From: Patescibacteria group bacterium
GTDB taxonomy: Bacteria > Patescibacteriota > Patescibacteriia > Patescibacteriales > BM507
Length of the DNA: 34,909 nucleotides
Reading direction: 5' to 3'
Assembly (NCBI GenBank): GCA_027858235.1
Contig: JAQIDC010000027.1
Location: 1 to 34,909 of the forward strand
Shown here: positions 8,859-16,254 of the stretch, piece after piece
Numbering within the stretch: the stretch's first letter is position 1
How the letters are laid out: every line of letters starts with the position of its first letter
Notes under the pieces: model-generated
Databases searched by the model: none
What the model saw: the letters and a program-made list of their open reading frames with translations, nothing else
What the model was told of the DNA's origin: nothing
Made by a program: the position numbers and the translations under genes

Positions 8859-9296
8859 TTATATATCAATTATTATCGTAACTGGTCCATCATTAATTAA
8901 TTCTACTTGCATATCCGCTCCGAACTTTCCTGCTTCAACTTTTATATTTTTCTCTTTCAAAATAGTAACAAATTTCTCGTAAAAAGGGATAGCCTTTTCT
9001 GGTCTAGCCGACTCAATAAAACTTGGCCTGTTCCCCTTTTTCGTATCGCCATATAAAGTAAATTGAGAAACAACTAAAATCTCTCCTTCAGTATCTTCTA
9101 AAGATAAATTCATTTTTTCTTCACTATCTTCAAATATACGCAATTTCAAAATTTTGTCGGCCATCTTCTCTATCATTTTTTCCGTATCATCAACGTGAAC
9201 TGCAAAAAAAACCAATAAACCTTTATCAATTTTTCCAATAATACTGTCGTCAACACTCACCTGAGCACTAGACACTCTTTGAATAACTGCTCTCAT
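8859..9296 (-). CDS. dtd: D-aminoacyl-tRNA deacylase
   Basis: Hydrolyses D-amino acids (and glycine mischarged on tRNA-Ala) from tRNA, a cytoplasmic proofreading enzyme. 145 aa, the family length. Both active-site motifs are intact: '[17 protein letters not shown]' and 'NDGPVT' with the Gly-cisPro pair. I chose the ATG at 9296, which gives the canonical '[13 protein letters not shown]' start 1 base after the preceding stop; a TTG at 9305 would add three residues. Third gene of the pilT unit. Confidence 0.96.
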   Translation of the reverse strand: MRAVIQRVSSAQVSVDDSIIGKIDKGLLVFFAVHVDDTEKMIEKMADKILKLRIFEDSEEKMNLSLEDTEGEILVVSQFTLYGDTKKGNRPSFIESARPEKAIPFYEKFVTILKEKNIKVEAGKFGADMQVELINDGPVTIIIDI

Positions 9297-9297
9297 A

Positions 9298-9627
9298 TTA
9301 TTCAAACATTTTAGTAGCCTCTATTTCCTCCCATTCACCACTATCTTCATCCAGTTTATAAACATCTAATCTACCATTCTTTTCAGTTTCACTATATACA
9401 TATTGAACATTTGTTTCAGAACCTATTCTTCTGGTGTAGGATGTTTTTTTATCTAGAATAACTGGCCTCAAAATAAACTCTAAGCGCATCTTTCCAAGAG
9501 GTCCCTTAAATTCTATAAATTTAATATCAACTCCTCCTTCTTCATCGTCATGATCAGACCCCTCATCCAGTACTTCGAAAGTATCCTTAATATGACCAAC
9601 TGTTTGTTCCCATTTATCTTCTTGCAT
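9298..9627 (-). CDS. Conserved-looking small acidic protein, unknown
   Basis: 109 aa, strongly acidic, soluble, no signal peptide and no cysteine. It has an N-terminal acidic stretch ('[12 protein letters not shown]'), then a beta-rich core ('[25 protein letters not shown]') and a second acidic tail. I do not recognise a family. It lies between pilT (9 bases) and dtd (1 base) and is clearly co-transcribed with them. Confidence 0.8.
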   Translation of the reverse strand: MQEDKWEQTVGHIKDTFEVLDEGSDHDDEEGGVDIKFIEFKGPLGKMRLEFILRPVILDKKTSYTRRIGSETNVQYVYSETEKNGRLDVYKLDEDSGEWEEIEATKMFE

Positions 9628-9636
9628 ATATTTAAA

Positions 9637-10680
9637 TTAATAATAAGTAGCATGAGTCTCCATATCCCTCCTTCTATTTGTTGCAGTCACCTCACTTATA
9701 AGACCCCTCCTTAGTAGATCATCTACTGACTTATTCATTGTTTGCATTCCTATATTAGAACTTGTTTGTATTGTTGAATTAATTTGTTCTATTTGATTGT
9801 TTTTAATTAAATTAGAAATTGCGTTATTATTTATCAATATTTCTCTAGCTGCAACCAATCCCCCTCCTCTTTTTGGCAAGAGTTGTTGGGATACAACACC
9901 ACGCAAGACTCCAGAAAGTTGGTTAGTGATTTGATTCTGATACTCTGTTGGAAAATAATCAATAATACGAGAAACTGTTTCAGCAGCGGTTGATGTATGG
10001 AGTGTAGATAAAACTAAATGACCTGTTTTGGCAGCGGTCAAAGCAGCTCGAATAGTTTCTTTGTCTCTCATCTCTCCAACCATTATAACATTTGGATCTT
10101 GTCTTAGAGCATATTTGAGAGCGGTAGAAAAATCTTTTGTATCTCGACCAAGCTGTCTCTGTTCTACTATACTTTGTTTGTCAGTAAAAATATATTCTAT
10201 CGGATCCTCAACAGTGATAATATGCGCTCTTCTCTCTTTGTTAATAATATCAAGCATAACAGCCAGAGTCGTTGATTTCCCAGCCCCAGAAGGTCCCGTC
10301 ACAAGAAGAAGCCCATCTTTAAGGTGAGTTAATTCATAGATAATTGGATTCAAATCAATTTCTTGTGGAGTTGGTATCTTATTCAAAACCAATCTAGCCG
10401 AAAGACCCATATGAGCCTCCTGATAATGCAAATTAACCCTAAATCTATTATTATAAAACTCCAGAGAAAGATCAATGTCCTTTTCACTTTCAAATTTATC
10501 CCTTGTTCCTTTGTCAATCGAAGCAAAAATAGCATGCCTGAGCTCCCCAGCAGGAATTTCATCATTCTCCAATCGATGCAATTCTCCCGCTATTCTCAGC
10601 GAAGGAACAGCCCCCTCAACTAAATGAAGATCCGAAGCACCCCTATCAATAGCCTGCTTAAAATAATACGCTAAATTCAT
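9637..10680 (-). CDS. pilT: Type IV pilus retraction ATPase PilT
   Basis: Hexameric ATPase at the inner face of the membrane that powers pilus disassembly and twitching. 347 aa, the usual PilT length. N-terminal PAS-like domain begins 'ASDLHLVEG' (15-23). Walker A 'GPSGAGKST' (129-137), Asp box 'VEDPIEY' (157-163), Walker B 'NVIMVGEMRD' (197-206), and His box 'GHLVLSTLHT' (220-229) are all present. The C-terminus carries the usual 'RRGLISEV' region. No pilB or pilC is in the window, but two pilin-like genes are (2092 and 28040). First gene of a unit with its own extended -10 promoter. Confidence 0.95.
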   Translation of the reverse strand: MNLAYYFKQAIDRGASDLHLVEGAVPSLRIAGELHRLENDEIPAGELRHAIFASIDKGTRDKFESEKDIDLSLEFYNNRFRVNLHYQEAHMGLSARLVLNKIPTPQEIDLNPIIYELTHLKDGLLLVTGPSGAGKSTTLAVMLDIINKERRAHIITVEDPIEYIFTDKQSIVEQRQLGRDTKDFSTALKYALRQDPNVIMVGEMRDKETIRAALTAAKTGHLVLSTLHTSTAAETVSRIIDYFPTEYQNQITNQLSGVLRGVVSQQLLPKRGGGLVAAREILINNNAISNLIKNNQIEQINSTIQTSSNIGMQTMNKSVDDLLRRGLISEVTATNRRRDMETHATYY

Positions 10681-10704
10681 AAATTAAAAAATAATTTCCT
10701 AGTT

Positions 10705-10734
10705 ATTATAACATTAATTAATCTCTTGTAGCAA
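10705..10734 (-). promoter_or_regulatory. Promoter of the pilT unit
   Basis: Minus strand: TTGCTA (10729-10734), 18-base spacer ending TGT, then TATAAT (10705-10710). The extended -10 is complete. The start site would be about 18 bases before the pilT ATG. Confidence 0.7.
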
Positions 10735-10740
10735 ATAAAA

Positions 10741-10766
10741 AATCGCCACATTATTCGGTGGCGATT
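10741..10766 (-). terminator. Intrinsic terminator of the 98-aa gene
   Basis: Nine-base perfect arms AATCGCCAC (10741-10749) and GTGGCGATT (10758-10766), 8-base loop, followed on the minus strand by TTTTTATTTGC. It separates the 98-aa gene from the pilT promoter. Confidence 0.88.
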
Positions 10767-10808
10767 AAATTTATTTTTCAAAACAATTGATATTTCTTCC
10801 TCGGGAGA

Positions 10809-11105
10809 TTACTCAATTCTAGAATTTTTTTTCAAAGTAAAATATTCTTGAACTCGATTTTTGTCTTCGACCCCCCTGTCCTGCTCAATGCAAGATAGAA
10901 AATTCAGCTTTTCCTCAAGCTTCATATGCATATTTAATGCTGTAAAAAAAGCAAATTCATTATCGCTTTTTTTACTATCCAATATGGAGTAAACCCTTTC
11001 AAAAAAAGACCTCGGACTTTCATTCATTGTCCTTATAAGCGAATAGGCAAGCTGTTCTATGCTAGAAGACAAATGAATAATAGCGTAACATGCTGCTGAT
11101 TGCAT
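10809..11105 (-). CDS. Small stand-alone protein, unknown
   Basis: 98 aa. The start is set by a strong Shine-Dalgarno GGGGAGGTG, 5 bases before the ATG at 11105 (a TTG at 11120 lies inside that site and is rejected). Starts 'MQSAACYAIIHLSSSIEQLAYSLI', a helical region, with further helices around 'FFERVYSIL' and 'MKLEEKLNFLSCIEQD'. Three cysteines (6, 72 and none paired nearby by motif), no signal peptide. It is monocistronic, with its own promoter 50 bases upstream and a strong terminator. I do not recognise a family. Confidence 0.75.
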   Translation of the reverse strand: MQSAACYAIIHLSSSIEQLAYSLIRTMNESPRSFFERVYSILDSKKSDNEFAFFTALNMHMKLEEKLNFLSCIEQDRGVEDKNRVQEYFTLKKNSRIE

Positions 11106-11154
11106 TTTGCACCTCCCCAATTTCCAAAGTTATAGTTAAAAAAGATCCAACAAA

Positions 11155-11183
11155 ACACTAACAAAATTACTATAAATAGTCAA
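11155..11183 (-). promoter_or_regulatory. Promoter of the 98-aa gene
   Basis: Minus strand: TTGACT (11178-11183), 17-base spacer ending TGT, TAGTGT (11155-11160). Leader of about 40 bases before the ATG. Confidence 0.6.
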
Positions 11184-11194
11184 GTTTAATGAAC

Positions 11195-11566
11195 TTATTT
11201 AAATATCCCAGATGTCTTCAAAGCAAAAACAACTTCTCCAACAATATTCTCCTCCGATACTCTATATTCATCCACAAAAGTTGAATTATCACCTTTTGTT
11301 ATAAAATATCCGAATTCTTTCCCCATCACCCTATGAACAATAATCACTGACCTCGTTGGGTCATAAAAAGCAATAATCTTATTCTTGTAGTCACTAATAT
11401 TGTTATTTTTAACTAAAACAATGTCATTTTTATAAATAACCGGATTCATTGAATCAGATACTATTAAATAAAAAAACTGATAATTATTGAAAATTACAGG
11501 AATTAACAAAATAAATATTATCAATATTTCTAAAATAATTATTTTTGTTTTTAGATTCTTTTTCAT
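11195..11566 (-). CDS. Signal peptidase I, SipW/ER type
   Basis: Membrane-bound serine protease that removes signal peptides. 123 aa, shorter than typical. One N-terminal helix (9-27), catalytic Ser39 in 'VSDSMNP', and the general base is His78 in 'VIIVHRV' rather than Lys, which marks the SipW/ER-type (S26B) branch. 'TKGDNSTFVDE' (90-100) is the conserved box D. There is no C-terminal helix. It overlaps the upstream gene by 4 bases (ATGA), so the two are translationally coupled. SipW-type enzymes often process a dedicated set of surface proteins; the substrate here is not shown, though the upstream partner and the secreted 635-aa protein beyond the IS are candidates. Confidence 0.9.
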   Translation of the reverse strand: MKKNLKTKIIILEILIIFILLIPVIFNNYQFFYLIVSDSMNPVIYKNDIVLVKNNNISDYKNKIIAFYDPTRSVIIVHRVMGKEFGYFITKGDNSTFVDEYRVSEENIVGEVVFALKTSGIFK

Positions 11567-12174
11567 TTCACTTTTATTAGTTCGTATGGAATATTTAGCT
11601 CATCAAGATAAAGTAAAAAGCCTTGAATTAATTCCTTGTAAGTTTCGCTTGAATAATATATCTCAATTTTTTCAGACTGATACTGTTTAATTAATTTATC
11701 AATAACTTGAGTTTCTGCCTCACTATTACAAAAAGGTCTGTGACTAATTTGAGAATTATTATAGATATCTTTGTTTATTTCGGCTGGCCAATTTTTTAGA
11801 CAAAAATTACCTGGTATCAAAACATTATTTTCATTAGCAATCAAACTAAGAAAATTATTATTAGTTATTTCCGAATAGTGCTTTTGAATACCAGAGATTA
11901 ATAGTAAAGACTCATTAGGTGAGGCAGAATAATTATTAACAAAATCATAAACCTTCTTGTCTATGCCAATAATATCGCCAATAATTATTTTATAGGGCCT
12001 ATCTTCGTTCGGGATAACCCTATATTTAATTCCGCCAGTTATTTGAACAATTTCCTTATTATTAATAGTATTAAAATAATCCAATCTCAATATAATAATT
12101 TTATAAGACAATATTGCTATTACTACAAATAATAGAATTATAATCAAATTTTTTCTATTTATTTTATTCCACAT
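11563..12174 (-). CDS. Single-pass exported protein of unknown function
   Basis: 203 aa from the ATG at 12174; longer readings start inside the IS-end hairpin and are rejected. An N-terminal helix (about 9-26, 'LIIILLFVVIAILSYKIIIL') is followed by an extracytoplasmic domain with two cysteines about 26 residues apart ('GNFCLKNWP', 'RPFCNSEAETQVIDKL'). Very AT-rich coding, rich in Asn and Ile. No family recognised. The 4-base overlap with the signal peptidase suggests a shared job. Its upstream region is now the IS right end, so its native promoter may have been displaced. Confidence 0.75.
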   Translation of the reverse strand: MWNKINRKNLIIILLFVVIAILSYKIIILRLDYFNTINNKEIVQITGGIKYRVIPNEDRPYKIIIGDIIGIDKKVYDFVNNYSASPNESLLLISGIQKHYSEITNNNFLSLIANENNVLIPGNFCLKNWPAEINKDIYNNSQISHRPFCNSEAETQVIDKLIKQYQSEKIEIYYSSETYKELIQGFLLYLDELNIPYELIKVK

Positions 12175-12290
12175 ACATAAATAATAGCACAAAAAGAGGT
12201 AAATGACCTCCTCCCCGGGATTCGCTAGCGCTACTCCCGGGGTTTCCAACACGGCTCATGATAATTCAAGATCAAGAAGTCATGAAAGCC

Positions 12291-12719
12291 TCAGAACAAT
12301 TTTGTTGTCTGGGGCTTTTCTTTTTCACCTTGCCATTTTATATAACGTCTGACCTGTTCCTCGTTTAGGCCTACTGTTGACGAAAAATATCCCACACTCC
12401 AGATGCCGTCCCAATCGAGGTACATTTCACGAATGAATTTAAATTTCTTCCTTAGATATATGCTAGAGTTTGATTTTAATTTTTGGACGGCCTCTGACAC
12501 GGCCATATTTGGTGGTATTTCTATTTGCAAATGGACATGATCTTGATCTGTGTTCACGATATAGATATGGAGTGTGGGATATTTTTTTACAGTATTAAAA
12601 AGACTAGTGATTAGTTCATCTTTAACATAATCTTTCAACCATTTTCTACGGTGTTTCGTGCCCCAGACTATATGATATTGATGTTTGTATGCACAGTGGC
12701 TTAGACTTTGGATTCTCAT
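12291..12719 (-). CDS. tnpA: IS200/IS605 family Y1 transposase TnpA
   Basis: Single-strand DNA transposase of the HUH class, 142 aa. It carries the HUH motif 'HVH' (61-63) in 'TDQDHVHLQIEIPP', and the catalytic tyrosine Tyr126 with Gln130 in 'VRRYIKWQ'. N-terminus 'YHIVWGTKHRRKWL' and 'GYFSSTVG' are family typical. The frame is intact, so it may be active. No TnpB accompanies it. Near its stop a hairpin (AAGCCCCAGA pairing TCTGAGGCTT with one mismatch) could end the transcript. Confidence 0.93.
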   Translation of the reverse strand: MRIQSLSHCAYKHQYHIVWGTKHRRKWLKDYVKDELITSLFNTVKKYPTLHIYIVNTDQDHVHLQIEIPPNMAVSEAVQKLKSNSSIYLRKKFKFIREMYLDWDGIWSVGYFSSTVGLNEEQVRRYIKWQGEKEKPQTTKLF

Positions 12720-12725
12720 GAGAAC

Positions 12726-12766
12726 AGCCTAACACATGAATAATATATAATAAAGTTTGTTAGGCT
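12726..12766 (-). promoter_or_regulatory. Hairpin masking the tnpA ribosome-binding region
   Basis: Perfect 9-base arms AGCCTAACA (12726-12734) and TGTTAGGCT (12758-12766), 23-base AT loop. On the mRNA the 3' arm ends 6 bases before the tnpA ATG and includes the only purine run (TTAGG), so it should reduce translation, as in IS200. Confidence 0.65.
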
Positions 12767-12858
12767 CGGCCATTCATCCCCGGACATCGGCGACTAAGGT
12801 GGCTACGAGAGTTGCTTTCTAGACGGCCTCTTGTCCGGGGTTTCCTGGGTATTAAAAA

Positions 12859-12892
12859 AGAAGCTAAGTTTCCAATTGGAAACTTAGCTTCT
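12859..12892 (-). terminator. Strong intrinsic terminator of the 635-aa gene
   Basis: Perfect 34-base palindrome: 15-base arms 12859-12873 and 12878-12892 around AATT, flanked by A6 and, on the minus strand, T6. It lies 18 bases after the stop at 12910. Confidence 0.9.
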
Positions 12893-12909
12893 AAAAAATT
12901 TATATTTTA

Positions 12910-14817
12910 CTATTTCAAGTTATTCAATTCTTCAACGTAAACATCTATTTTTTCTTGCCATTCATCATCTATTTCTAACTCTGGGTAAAGATATGATCTA
13001 AGACCGTGATAGAATCCATATGTAACAAATATATAGCTTTCTTTCTCATCACTTGAGACATGCAAATTACCCTCATCAAACTCTAGATCAATGCTATCTT
13101 TATGCTTTATATGCGAGTATACATTATCTCTCTTCTCTACTTTACTGAGAACATCCCCCTCTATCGAGCTACTTGCATATGATATAGATAGCTCCTCCAT
13201 TCTAAATTCTCTTTCTTCGGAGGTAATTATGGAAATTTGATCCAACCAATGTTTCTCTGTCCAGATTATTTTTATTCTCAAGGTACCACTATTCGTATTA
13301 TCTATTGCCTCTTTTAAACTTATGTAGGAATCAGTTTGTAATTCACGAGGGTGAACCATACTATACTCTTTATATTCACCGTTTTCTTCAAAGAAAATAA
13401 TGAAAGAAGCTCTAGCGCTTGCCTTATTTGGATCTGGAATTATCGGCAACGGGGTTGATCCCCATGAGCTCAATGAAAGATAAGTTTCTTTATCTTTTAA
13501 ATCTCTGATATCAATATTAAGCTCAATATAATCATCCAAATTTGCATATAAATTTTCATTGTCTTTTGAGCTTATTTGAGATAGACACTCAATCCTTTCT
13601 GAAGTTTCTTTAAAAAAATAGCAAGAATTAACAAGGCCTTTTTCTTCCATCTTTTTTATTGTCTTGATGTTATTACTTCGATTTTCTACTATTAATTCAG
13701 AATCTTTATTATGTAGAACCCTTATCAGTTTTATTTCATCAAAATGAGATTCTTCTGGCTCCATTTCTTTTATCCTTAGCTTTAATTTACCGTCCTCAAT
13801 ACTTGGATTATTTGACAAAATATAATTATCAACTGGTCTATTCCTTCTTTGACTATCAATACTACTAAAATCGTTTAATTCTAAAAGTGAATTTTCATAA
13901 TAATCAACTGCTTCGTCATAAGTATTCCCCCAGAATGTTGCCAAGACATCATTTTCGATAAAGTAATTACCAGATATATTAGCAAAAAGATATGGAGTAG
14001 AACCACAATCCTCAATCCAGTTTATACTTCTACAATAATTATTAAAACAGTCATAAGTAACGCGTTCAAGGGGGACAGGACAAGTAATTATATTAACAGA
14101 TGCGATATAATTATTTGTATTACACTCAGAATCCAAAGTACACACACCCGGCGATGATACTACTGATGGTGTTTCACAGCCAACCGAGCCATCTGAATTT
14201 ATAGCACTAATGAATTTCCCAGCTGTACAAGAATCAACAACCCTTCTCTGAACAGAATCTACATCAGTATCAGTATACAACAAACTTCCATCTTCAATCT
14301 CACTAGTTCCCACTGCCCCTTCTACAATCTCAGAAGAACCAACAGAATCAGCCGCAAGCTCAGAGCTATCTATTGATCCATCCTCAATACGATCTCCATT
14401 CAACATCCCATTTAACCAACCAGGGATTGTTAAATTCCCAGTATCATCTATATTCATGATTTCACTTCCATCACTATAAAATCGATAATAATCATCTGAA
14501 TCGCTATCATCATCAATAGTAAAATTCATCCCCCAACCTTTAGCATCTATATTAATAGAACCATCAGCAGCATTCAAAACATTAGAATAAATTTCACCAT
14601 CAATAGTTAAATCTAGAGATACGTCTAAATCATTATTAACAGTTAAGGGACCGTTCTTTGTTTGGCCTGCAAGCCCAGTATTAATTGGTGGATCTATATT
14701 CCCTCCAGGAGGTCCAACACTCGGTGCCGACCAAGAAGCAAAAAGAGATTGTAGGGAGATAGAAAGCCCAAGAACCAATACTATAGTGATAATAAATCTA
14801 AGTTGAGATTTTAACAT
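12910..14817 (-). CDS. Large secreted surface protein, Patescibacteria-type N-terminus, unknown
   Basis: 635 aa. Signal peptide (hydrophobic 8-26) ends near 'LFASWS'. Next come 'SAPSVGPPGGNIDPPINTG' (30-48) and 'GPLTVNNDLDV', a pattern I associate with surface proteins of this lineage. Residues about 55-135 look like a short beta 'collar', then 'RIEDGSIDSSELAADSVG', 'SSEIVEGAVGTSEIEDGS' form 8-10-residue repeats like those in tail-fibre or adhesin stalks. A cysteine-rich patch follows (about 193-270; C-x-D-S-E-C). The C-terminal 350 residues are charged and globular, unknown to me. Monocistronic, with its own promoter and a very strong terminator. Adhesin or stalk is inference. Confidence 0.8.
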   Translation of the reverse strand: MLKSQLRFIITIVLVLGLSISLQSLFASWSAPSVGPPGGNIDPPINTGLAGQTKNGPLTVNNDLDVSLDLTIDGEIYSNVLNAADGSINIDAKGWGMNFTIDDDSDSDDYYRFYSDGSEIMNIDDTGNLTIPGWLNGMLNGDRIEDGSIDSSELAADSVGSSEIVEGAVGTSEIEDGSLLYTDTDVDSVQRRVVDSCTAGKFISAINSDGSVGCETPSVVSSPGVCTLDSECNTNNYIASVNIITCPVPLERVTYDCFNNYCRSINWIEDCGSTPYLFANISGNYFIENDVLATFWGNTYDEAVDYYENSLLELNDFSSIDSQRRNRPVDNYILSNNPSIEDGKLKLRIKEMEPEESHFDEIKLIRVLHNKDSELIVENRSNNIKTIKKMEEKGLVNSCYFFKETSERIECLSQISSKDNENLYANLDDYIELNIDIRDLKDKETYLSLSSWGSTPLPIIPDPNKASARASFIIFFEENGEYKEYSMVHPRELQTDSYISLKEAIDNTNSGTLRIKIIWTEKHWLDQISIITSEEREFRMEELSISYASSSIEGDVLSKVEKRDNVYSHIKHKDSIDLEFDEGNLHVSSDEKESYIFVTYGFYHGLRSYLYPELEIDDEWQEKIDVYVEELNNLK

Positions 14818-14848
14818 ATTATTTTAAAAAAATATTAAATGTACTTTT

Positions 14849-14877
14849 ATTATAACATTATATATCATGTAGCACAA
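14849..14877 (-). promoter_or_regulatory. Promoter of the 635-aa secreted protein gene
   Basis: Minus strand: TTGTGC (14872-14877), 17 bases ending TGT, TATAAT (14849-14854). The -35 lies inside a small block of the heptamer repeat found again at 15154. Confidence 0.75.
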
Positions 14878-14887
14878 AACATGTAGC
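14867..14887 (-). repeat. Three inverted heptamers of the 15154 array
   Basis: Reverse complement reads GCTACAT GTTTTGT GCTACAT, three units of the heptamer family in opposite orientation to the main array. Confidence 0.85.
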
Positions 14888-14916
14888 ATCGAATATAGTG
14901 AATATTGTAATTTGCA

Positions 14917-14967
14917 CCCCAGAGCACCCTCTCTTACTTCGTAACGACCCAGGTCGGCCTCTCTCAC
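14917..14967. repeat. Repeat family E, copy 2
   Basis: Shares CACCCCAG, CTTCGTAACGACCCAGGTCGG (split here: palindrome CGACCCAGGTCG at 14945-14956) and CCTCTCTCA with the copy at 8721. No coding potential. Confidence 0.7.
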
Positions 14968-15010
14968 TTTATCATCTCGAGCTTATCTAATTAATAGTTT
15001 TTTTCATCTA

Positions 15011-15148
15011 TGTCATCTTGAGCGAAGTGCTAACGTGGCCGAAAAATCCCTTTTTGTTTTGACTAAAATATTAATCATATTCCCAAAGGGATTTCTCAAT
15101 TTCGCTCCGCTACATTCCCCGCATGCTGACGGGGCAGGCGAAATGACA
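15011..15148. repeat. Repeat family B, copy with TGTCAT/ATGACA ends
   Basis: Begins TGTCATCTTGAGCGAAG and ends GCGAAATGACA, so the outer ends are inverted. Inside, AAATCCCTTT (about 15044) pairs with AAAGGGATTT (15085-15094). Together with the E repeat and the array it fills the 14818-15336 gap, which holds no gene. Confidence 0.7.
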
Positions 15149-15153
15149 GGTAT

Positions 15154-15342
15154 GTTACATGTTTTGTGTTACATGCTACATGTTTTGTGTTACATGCTAC
15201 ATGCTTTGTGTTACATGCTTTGTGCTATGTGTTACATGTTTTGTGTTACATGTTTTGTGTTACATGTTTTGTGTTACATGCTACATGCTTTGTGTTACAT
15301 GTTCTGTGCTATGTGTTACATGCTTTGTGTTTTGGGTTACAT
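15154..15342. repeat. 27-unit heptanucleotide array
   Basis: The 189 bases divide with no remainder into 27 heptamers starting at 15154. GTTACAT occurs 12 times, GTTTTGT 5, GCTTTGT 4, GCTACAT 3, GCTATGT 2... with single variants GTTCTGT and GTTTTGG making the rest (counts by eye; one class may be off by one). All fit GYTNNNK. GTTACAT occurs every second or third unit, giving 14- and 21-base higher-order periods. The last unit overlaps the stop codon of the VanZ-QueH gene on the other strand. Confidence 0.92.
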
Positions 15343-16254
15343 GCCCCTCCTCTTCTCCGCATCAGCCAAAGAAAACTCGCAACCACAATAATCCTGTCTA
15401 TATAAGTCTAGTTTTCTGGACATTTCGGCTGCTTTTTTAAATCCGTCTTGCTTTTTAAAGTCTCTTTCCAAAAAACCAAGCTCGTACTTACGTCCCAAGT
15501 CTTGACCAAATTTCATAATTGCTTGAGCATTTTTATGAGGGCTTGTTGTTAAGGTTGTAGCAAAATAATGAAAACCATTTTCAGAAGCATAACGAGCAGT
15601 TTCCTCCAATCTTTCTCGATAACACATCATACACCTCTCTCCCTTTTCCGGGTCAGTCTCATGACCACTAACCATTTCTCTCCATTTTTTATGATCATAG
15701 CCACCGATGATAACTTTTATTTTATACATCTTTGCCACTTTTTTTATTTCTTCGAGTCTCTTTTCATATTCACGTAAAGGAAAAATATTTGGATTATAAA
15801 AATATAGAGACACCCTAAACTCTTTCCTTAAAACCTCACTCACATAAACCCCACAACCAATACAACAAATATGTAGGAGCAAGCTTGGTTTAGGAGAATT
15901 ATTTATAAAATAGGCATAAAGCATAGCTAGTGCTGCTCCAGCAATTCCAAATAATAAATCATACTCATCAACTGTCCTTCCCGGAACATAGGCCTGAACT
16001 ATTTCGAGAGAGAAAGAGTAGAGAGAAGAAAATAGAAAAGCATACTTTAAGGCACTCAAAAACTCCTTATTCTTGTCAATTAGTAAATATTGAAAAATTA
16101 AATATGCAAAAATTCCAAAAAGAATAAAATGAACTCCTTTATCATAATAAGTTATTTCGTGCGTTTCAAACTCTTTCATGGGAAAAGTTAAAAGAATAAG
16201 GATCAATAATCCCCAAAGAAAGGTGTACAACAATTTAGAACTCTTTTTTTTCAT
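15337..16254 (-). CDS. queH: Fusion of VanZ-like membrane domain and epoxyqueuosine reductase QueH
   Basis: 305 aa in two parts. Residues 8-116 are a VanZ-like domain with four helices and its full signature: 'YYDKGVHFILFG' (36-47) and 'SLEIVQAYVPGRTVDEYDLL' (82-101). Residues 124-305 are a complete QueH, which reduces epoxyqueuosine to queuosine in tRNA: 'LLHICCIGCG' (Cys130, 131, 134), 'FYNPNIFPLREYEKRL', 'CMMCYRERL' (Cys208, 211), and 'YRQDYCGCEFS' (Cys290, 292), the Fe-S and iron ligands. No frameshift separates the parts; the linker is only 'INNSPKPS'. It starts directly after the stop of the WecA-like gene (TAAATG), so translation is coupled. Its stop TAA comes from the adjoining heptamer repeat. 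Confidence 0.9.
   Translation of the reverse strand: MKKKSSKLLYTFLWGLLILILLTFPMKEFETHEITYYDKGVHFILFGIFAYLIFQYLLIDKNKEFLSALKYAFLFSSLYSFSLEIVQAYVPGRTVDEYDLLFGIAGAALAMLYAYFINNSPKPSLLLHICCIGCGVYVSEVLRKEFRVSLYFYNPNIFPLREYEKRLEEIKKVAKMYKIKVIIGGYDHKKWREMVSGHETDPEKGERCMMCYRERLEETARYASENGFHYFATTLTTSPHKNAQAIMKFGQDLGRKYELGFLERDFKKQDGFKKAAEMSRKLDLYRQDYCGCEFSLADAEKRRGM

Larger units (their letters stand above)
12213..12845 (-). mobile_element. IS200/IS605-type insertion sequence with subterminal hairpins
   Basis: About 630 bases holding one Y1 transposase gene. Both ends carry a hairpin followed by the same GGGGTTTCC in the same orientation, which is how IS200/IS605 elements are built (no terminal inverted repeats). 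Right-end hairpin: CCCCGGGA (12213-12220) and TCCCGGGG (12235-12242). Left-end hairpin: CCCCGGACA (12778-12786) and TGTCCGGGG (12832-12840) around a structured 45-base loop. The exact cleavage points cannot be set without an empty-site comparison. Confidence 0.75.

Noticed and set aside
8471-8982. Plus-strand frames between dtd and the lipoprotein gene
   Set aside because: They run through families A and E and over the ends of two firm genes on the other strand.
12175-12252. Longer N-terminus for the 203-aa protein
   Set aside because: It would be encoded by the IS right-end hairpin and has no start signal; the ATG at 12174 opens a normal signal anchor.
14867-15342. CRISPR array
   Set aside because: Units are 7 bases with no spacers and no cas genes nearby.
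15035-15440. Three overlapping plus-strand reading frames across the heptamer array
   Set aside because: They are open only because the 21-base period lacks stops; composition (Met-Leu-His-Val-Leu-Cys) is pure repeat and no ribosome site precedes them.
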